Source of the DNA: Nageia nagi
Lineage: Eukaryota > Pinophyta
Assembly (NCBI GenBank): GCA_050084985.1
Contig: JBITNC010000001.1
Location: 35,154,001 to 35,218,000 of the forward strand
Direction: 5' to 3'
DNA length: 64,000 nucleotides
The position numbers and the translations under genes are program-made. Of the stretch, positions 59,742 through 64,000 are shown one piece after another. The notes under the pieces are model-generated. The model did no database searches, was not told the DNA's origin, and worked only from the letters and a program-made list of their open reading frames with translations. The stretch's first letter is position 1; each line of letters opens with the position of its first letter.

Positions 59742-60785
59742 CATGATGTCCTTTCAAAATTATCCTACTTTTGAAATTATTATAATTGTAAAAAATGAAT
59801 GAAAAATTGTAAAAAAGGAGAAAATTATAGAATTAGGTTGCACAAGTCCTTATAATATTGATGAATATGAATCAAAAAAAGAAAATACTTTTACATATTT
59901 TTTTTGATATATCATGGTCAAGATCTCAAGGGTTGGCATCTCGAGGCTCACAATCCCAACCCCTAAGATCTTAGGTTTTAAATTCAAATTTTACACCCAC
60001 CCTTTTCCTTTGGATAGGCTTGAAAATAGGTTTGGTGACCCAACCCTTTGCTTTGGACCTATATATTTAAGGCCTTAACAATGGAAATGGAATTTTCCAA
60101 CTTTGGGCATGCATTTGATAACATTTTTTGAAGAATTATTTCACAAAATTTTGAAGGATTGCAAATGAAAGAGTGCAAATTTCAAATATGCTATTTATTT
60201 TACAATTAGATTAGATTTTTTATTTTTAATGTAATTTTTAATGAAAGAGGGTCCATAAAATTTAAAAAGTAGGGTTTCATATTTGTTTAATAATTTTTTA
60301 TTTTTTTCAAAATTCTGAAAAAACAAATATGTCCACATTCTACATATAATTCTCCATATCTTAAAAAAAATTGATAGGTTTGGGTCAAATTATACTTGAG
60401 TGACATGAGAACATTTCAAAATGACAATCAGGGTCAATATAAAATTAATAAAAAAATATTAATGAAAAAATTACAAAAATATCCTCCATAATCTTTAATG
60501 TCTTAGGTATCATTATCCAAAAGGATTTAACTAAATATTGTAATTTAGGTACAATTATGCTTGAGGGATATGATAGAGGTGTAGTCTTCAAAATTAATTT
60601 TTTAAATAGTGATGATTTGAGTTTAGAATAAATTACATATTTGAAAACTAAACTTCAACTATTACATTTTTATCCAAGTGACCTTTTTTAAGGTTTAGAC
60701 TCCAACTGCTTCAAATTTTGAGATCAATCATGATGAAACCTTAAAATAAAGAAAAACACTTCTACTTTTTGGCTAAAAGTGGGAC
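59742..60785. other. AT-rich stretch, nothing recognised
   Basis: Non-coding, with A and T runs. GATCTCAAGG and GATCTTAGG words near 59920-59980 resemble those near 41765-41850 but do not form a clear repeat. Confidence 0.4.
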
Positions 60786-60967
60786 TAATATTCTTGTACT
60801 TACCCTCTTTAGTTAATATTTTTCTAAGTAACACAATATGTGATTTATTGGGATCTTCACTAATGTCAACCTCAATGGTTTCTTCAATTAACATGTGAGA
60901 GATATCATCTAATTGTGAAGGTAAAGGTAAAAAATTTAGTTCATCATCCTCATATTATGAATTATAT
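60786..60967 (-). pseudogene. Gypsy pol fragment (linker before RT)
   Basis: On the minus strand one frame reads DDELNFLPLPSQLDDISHML, then IEETIEVDISEDPNKSHIVL and a KILTKEGKYK end. An acidic E-V-D-I-(G/S)-x-x-x-D-P motif followed by an LTKE/LTPEE stretch is the normal linker between protease and RT in Tat and Athila elements. Element A has its counterpart at 23085. No RT follows to the left, and element F begins 270 bases to the right. This is therefore an isolated relic of another minus-strand element. Confidence 0.6.
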
Positions 60968-61239
60968 TTATGAAAACATTATTTCATGTTTAATAGTGTT
61001 TTCATAGATATCAAAATTAGAAGACAATTGGCCAAAATAAGCTTCCATGTTTAAAAATGAAGAATAAATATCCTTATAAGATGAAAGAAGATAAGTATAG
61101 AAAATTGAATATGAAATCATCACATTAAAAATAATTAAGATAAATAGGAGAATTTTTAATATAAAAATCAATTTATTCAACATGGAGAGGAATTCTATCT
61201 AAACCATGATTTGAAAAATAAGTCAAAGATGTGAACAAA

Positions 61240-61650
61240 TTGTTATAATGCTACAAATATGAAAAGGGAAATATTGCAAAAATAAAATGAATATTGATTT
61301 GAAATAGGAAAATGATAGCTATCTATTGGAAATAAAAAAGCATGTGTTGGTAAATAGAACACAAAATAGCATTAATAAATAGATAAAGATAAGATTTTAT
61401 TAAATAGTAACAAAATCATAGGCCGGTTCGAGGGGGCTACCTCCTTACAACTCCAAAGAAGAAAAATAATGTTCAAGATGTATTTCTCTACACACTTATA
61501 TCTATTTATATTAAACTAACCTTAACCCTAATAGTAATGCAAAATTGGGCCCTGTCCTTACAATCATAATATTATAGTTTACAATATAGGTTAACAATTT
61601 AATAAAATACTAATCCTAACACTAAAATGTTAGGATGTGGGATCCTAACA
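61240..61650 (-). repeat. 3' LTR of element F
   Basis: Begins on the minus strand with the same 23-base inverted repeat as element C (61628-61650). It shares GGTTCGAGGGGGCTACCTCC with element C (there ACCTTGAGGGGGCTTCCTC) and has a CTAACCTTAACCCTAATAG word near 61514. It is longer than the element C LTR and diverged outside these blocks. Confidence 0.85.
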
Positions 61651-61667
61651 TACCACCCCTCTTAGGA
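61651..61667 (-). other. Polypurine tract of element F
   Basis: Minus strand CTAAGAGGGGTGGTA, next to the LTR start. It is one base different from that of element C over the core. Confidence 0.75.
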
Positions 61668-61679
61668 TGAATCTTTATC

Positions 61680-63999
61680 CTCAAAGCTTGAAATGTAGAA
61701 ACTATTGGTACAGTTGATGAAGGATTTCCCATGTTGCATCTTCTAGTGCCATGCCTTACCATTGAATAAGGAATTTTGTGATGGACCAATTACAAAGCTT
61801 TTATGAATGTTGATCTAGAACTACCTCAGGTATAAATACCATTGATCTATCCTCTACCAACCTTAGTAATTATGTCTAAACCTAAACCTCTGATCCAACC
61901 ACTTTTTTGAGGTAAGAGACATGAAACATTAGGTGAATCTTGGAAGAAGCAAAAAGCTCTAATTTGTATACAGCTAGGCCAATGCACTATAACACCTTGT
62001 AAGGACCATAAAAATTTGGGGCCAATTTTTGAAGGCCTTTTATTTTTAAGGATTTATGGTGATAAGGTTATACCCTCAAAAAGACCATGTCATCTACTTG
62101 GAACTCTCTTTCCACACATTACTGATCAACCTACTATTTCATATGGTGTTGGGCTATTTCAAGGTTATCTTTGAGAAAATTAAGAATATTATCCTAAGTA
62201 ACTAAATCTCAATCATCTTCCTAAACTTTACTAGTACCTACAACATACGAAGTGACTATTGGTGGAGCTTGACCATACACTACTTCATAGGGGGTCATAT
62301 TTTTAGTAGAACGATAAGATGTATTATACCACCACTCAGCTAAGGGAAGCCATAATACCTAATGCATAGGTTGTGCTAAAGCAAAACAACATAAATATGT
62401 TTCCAAGCATTTGTTGATAATTTTAGTTTGACCATCAATTTGTGGGTGATATGCTAAACTCATATTTAGTTGGGTACCTTATAATTTAAAAATCTCTTAC
62501 CAAAAATGACTTGTAAAAGTGGGATCATGATCACTAACAATCATATCTAGCATGCCATGTAGTTTAAAAATTATATCCAAGAATAATTGTGCCACTATCA
62601 TTGCTTTCTATGGATGAGCTAATGAACCAAAATGAGCTTATTTGGATAACTGATCAACACCACTAGAATAACTGATTTACCATGAGATTTAGGAAGGCCT
62701 TCAATGAAATCCATTAAGATATCATTCCATGTATAGGTAGGTATGGGAAGAGGTTTAAGGAGTCATGGAGTACCCATTATCTCACTCTTTTTTCATTGAC
62801 ACACATCACAAGCTACCACAAATTGCTTGATATCTAATTATATACCTATCTAATAGAATGACCATGCCACTCGCTTATAAGTTTTTAAAAATCTTTCATA
62901 TCTTGATGTATGTGTGGAATGCAATTTAGAAAGTATTTCTAATTTACATTTTGAAGGATATGGTAAGAAAATTTAACTTTTGAATCTCAAAATACTATCA
63001 TACCATGTGTGGTGTGGTTTACTCATGGGGTCTTGAGTGATCTATTTTAGCAATTCTTGGGTGGAGCTATCCTTTACCCACTCTTGTTTAACTTTATCCA
63101 ACCATTAAGGAATAGGAGATGAAAAAGCCTATAGTGCTACTTGATCTTCAAATTTTTTGGACAAAGCATTGGTAACCACATTCTTCTTACCTTTATGGTA
63201 TACTGTCTTGTAATCATACCCTAGTAGTTTGGTCACCCATTTTTGTTGCTTAGACATAAAAATGCATTACTCAATGAGAAATTTCAAACTATGATGATTT
63301 TTGAGGATGATGAAATGGTGACCAATGAGATATGGTCTCCAACATTGAACTGCATGAATGATGGCAAGCATTTCTTTTTCATAAGTGGATTTACCCAAAT
63401 TTTTTCCAAAGAGTGCTCTACTAGTGAATACTAAGGGATTCCCCTTTTGCATTAATACTACCCTAATTTGTACTCCACAATTATCACTTTCTATCATAAA
63501 GGTTTTAGAAAAATCTAGCATCACTAATACCAGGGTGGTACACATCACCTCCTTGAGCTTAAGGAAAGCTACCTCAACTTGAGGGGACCATTGGAATGCA
63601 TTCTTTTTCAACAACATGGTTAGAAGTGCTACAACCTTTTCATAATCCTACACAAATTTCTTATAATAACTTATCAACCCTAAGAATCCTCAAACACTTT
63701 TCAAATATGTAGAATAGACTAATTTTGCATGTCAATAATCTTTTGTGGATCCACCTTAACTCCCTCTTCGGATATAACATGGCCTAAGTAGTCAATTTCC
63801 CTCTTGCCAAATGAACATTTTAATTTTTTTGCATATAGCTAGTGTTCCTTCAAAATTTGTAAGGTTTAGTCAACATGCACCACATGTTCTTGCCATGTCT
63901 TATTGTAGATCAAGATATCATCAAAGAAAATGAAAATGAACTTCTTGAGGAACAAATGAAACACCTGATTCATTAAACTTTGAAACATGGATGGAGCAT
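61680..63999 (-). pseudogene. Element F pol: RT (partial), RNase H, integrase, chromodomain relic
   Basis: RT is readable from the window edge: NAPSMFQSLMNQVFHLFLKK, then FFDDILIYNKTWQEHVVHVD (active site FFDDI at about 63920) and KCSFGKREIDYLGHVISEEG. RNase H is open at 63617-63270 (WSPQVEVAFLKLKEVM, SKTFMIESDNCGVQIRVVLM, STYEKEMLAIIHAV). Integrase is at about 62900-62090 with [35 protein letters not shown] and WYNTSYRSTKNMTPYEVVYG. A broken chromodomain-like part lies at about 61800-61700. It carries more stops than element C, so it is probably older. In the integrase QxDGQxE block the frame shows DGQTKI, with Lys for Glu. Confidence 0.87.
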
Positions 64000-64000
64000 T

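Larger units (their letters stand above)
61240..63999 (-). mobile_element. Element F: 3' half of a chromovirus, cut by the window edge
   Basis: A minus-oriented gypsy element closely related to element C. It shares the polypurine tract, the LTR start palindrome and the RT, RNase H and integrase sequence. The 3' LTR is 411 bases, TGTTATAATGC to ATCCTAACA on +. The left flank is CAAAT (61235-61239), the expected target duplication, to be sought beyond the window. Gag, primer site and 5' LTR would lie right of 63999. Confidence 0.88.

Noticed and set aside
1-64000. Host genes, tRNA, rRNA or organelle DNA
   Set aside because: No spliced host-like exons, tRNA cloverleaf, rRNA words or organelle gene order were recognised. 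All convincing protein similarity is to mobile-element domains or to cargo inside them.

Overview
This is plant nuclear DNA made almost entirely of old, broken LTR retrotransposons. It is very AT-rich. I see no intact host gene, rRNA, tRNA or CRISPR array. The decayed reading frames belong to Ty3/gypsy gag and pol, and their stops fall mainly where Trp, Gln or Arg codons are expected, as C-to-T decay of methylated DNA produces. The organism is inferred to be a seed plant with a large, slowly purged genome. A gymnosperm is my best guess, but it is not proven.

Layout. At 1-3855 two partial gypsy pol remnants lie head to tail on the + strand. At 3856-10470 there are degenerate tandem repeats and an unrecognised, acidic coding remnant. 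At 10475-12650 there is an LTR-like segment and a + strand gag remnant. From about 12730 to 41755 lies a minus-strand Tat-like element (element E). It is split by later insertions, and its pieces rejoin in reading order: RT at 41755-40545, RNase H, second RNase H and integrase at 30859-28790, integrase tail at 19385-19251, a plant mobile domain (PMD) coded antisense at 15243-16515, then a polypurine tract and putative 3' LTR ending at 14312. Element A (19391-28784, +) and element D (30865-40539, -) sit in E. Element C (32858-38647, -, a chromovirus) sits in D. A solo LTR (24003-24957) sits in A. Target-site duplications support four of these insertions (A, D, C and the solo LTR).

At 41756-47930 there are non-coding repeats, microsatellites, a small minus-strand LTR (46712-46980) and a telomere-like degenerate stretch. 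Element B (47934-56612, +) has two 740-bp LTRs and a perfect ATTCA duplication. It carries a gag but no recognisable pol, and instead has a second PMD remnant in antisense. At 57240-59741 there is an unidentified minus-strand coding remnant. At 61240-63999 there is the 3' half of a second chromovirus (element F), related to C and running off the window.

Most notable: two independent PMD gene remnants, each antisense to its carrier retrotransposon. One carrier (B) appears to be a pol-less gag plus PMD element. Elements A and B share a primer-binding-site type and an inverted repeat inside the LTR, which links them to one lineage. All genes here are pseudogenes. The value of the window is the nest structure and the cargo.
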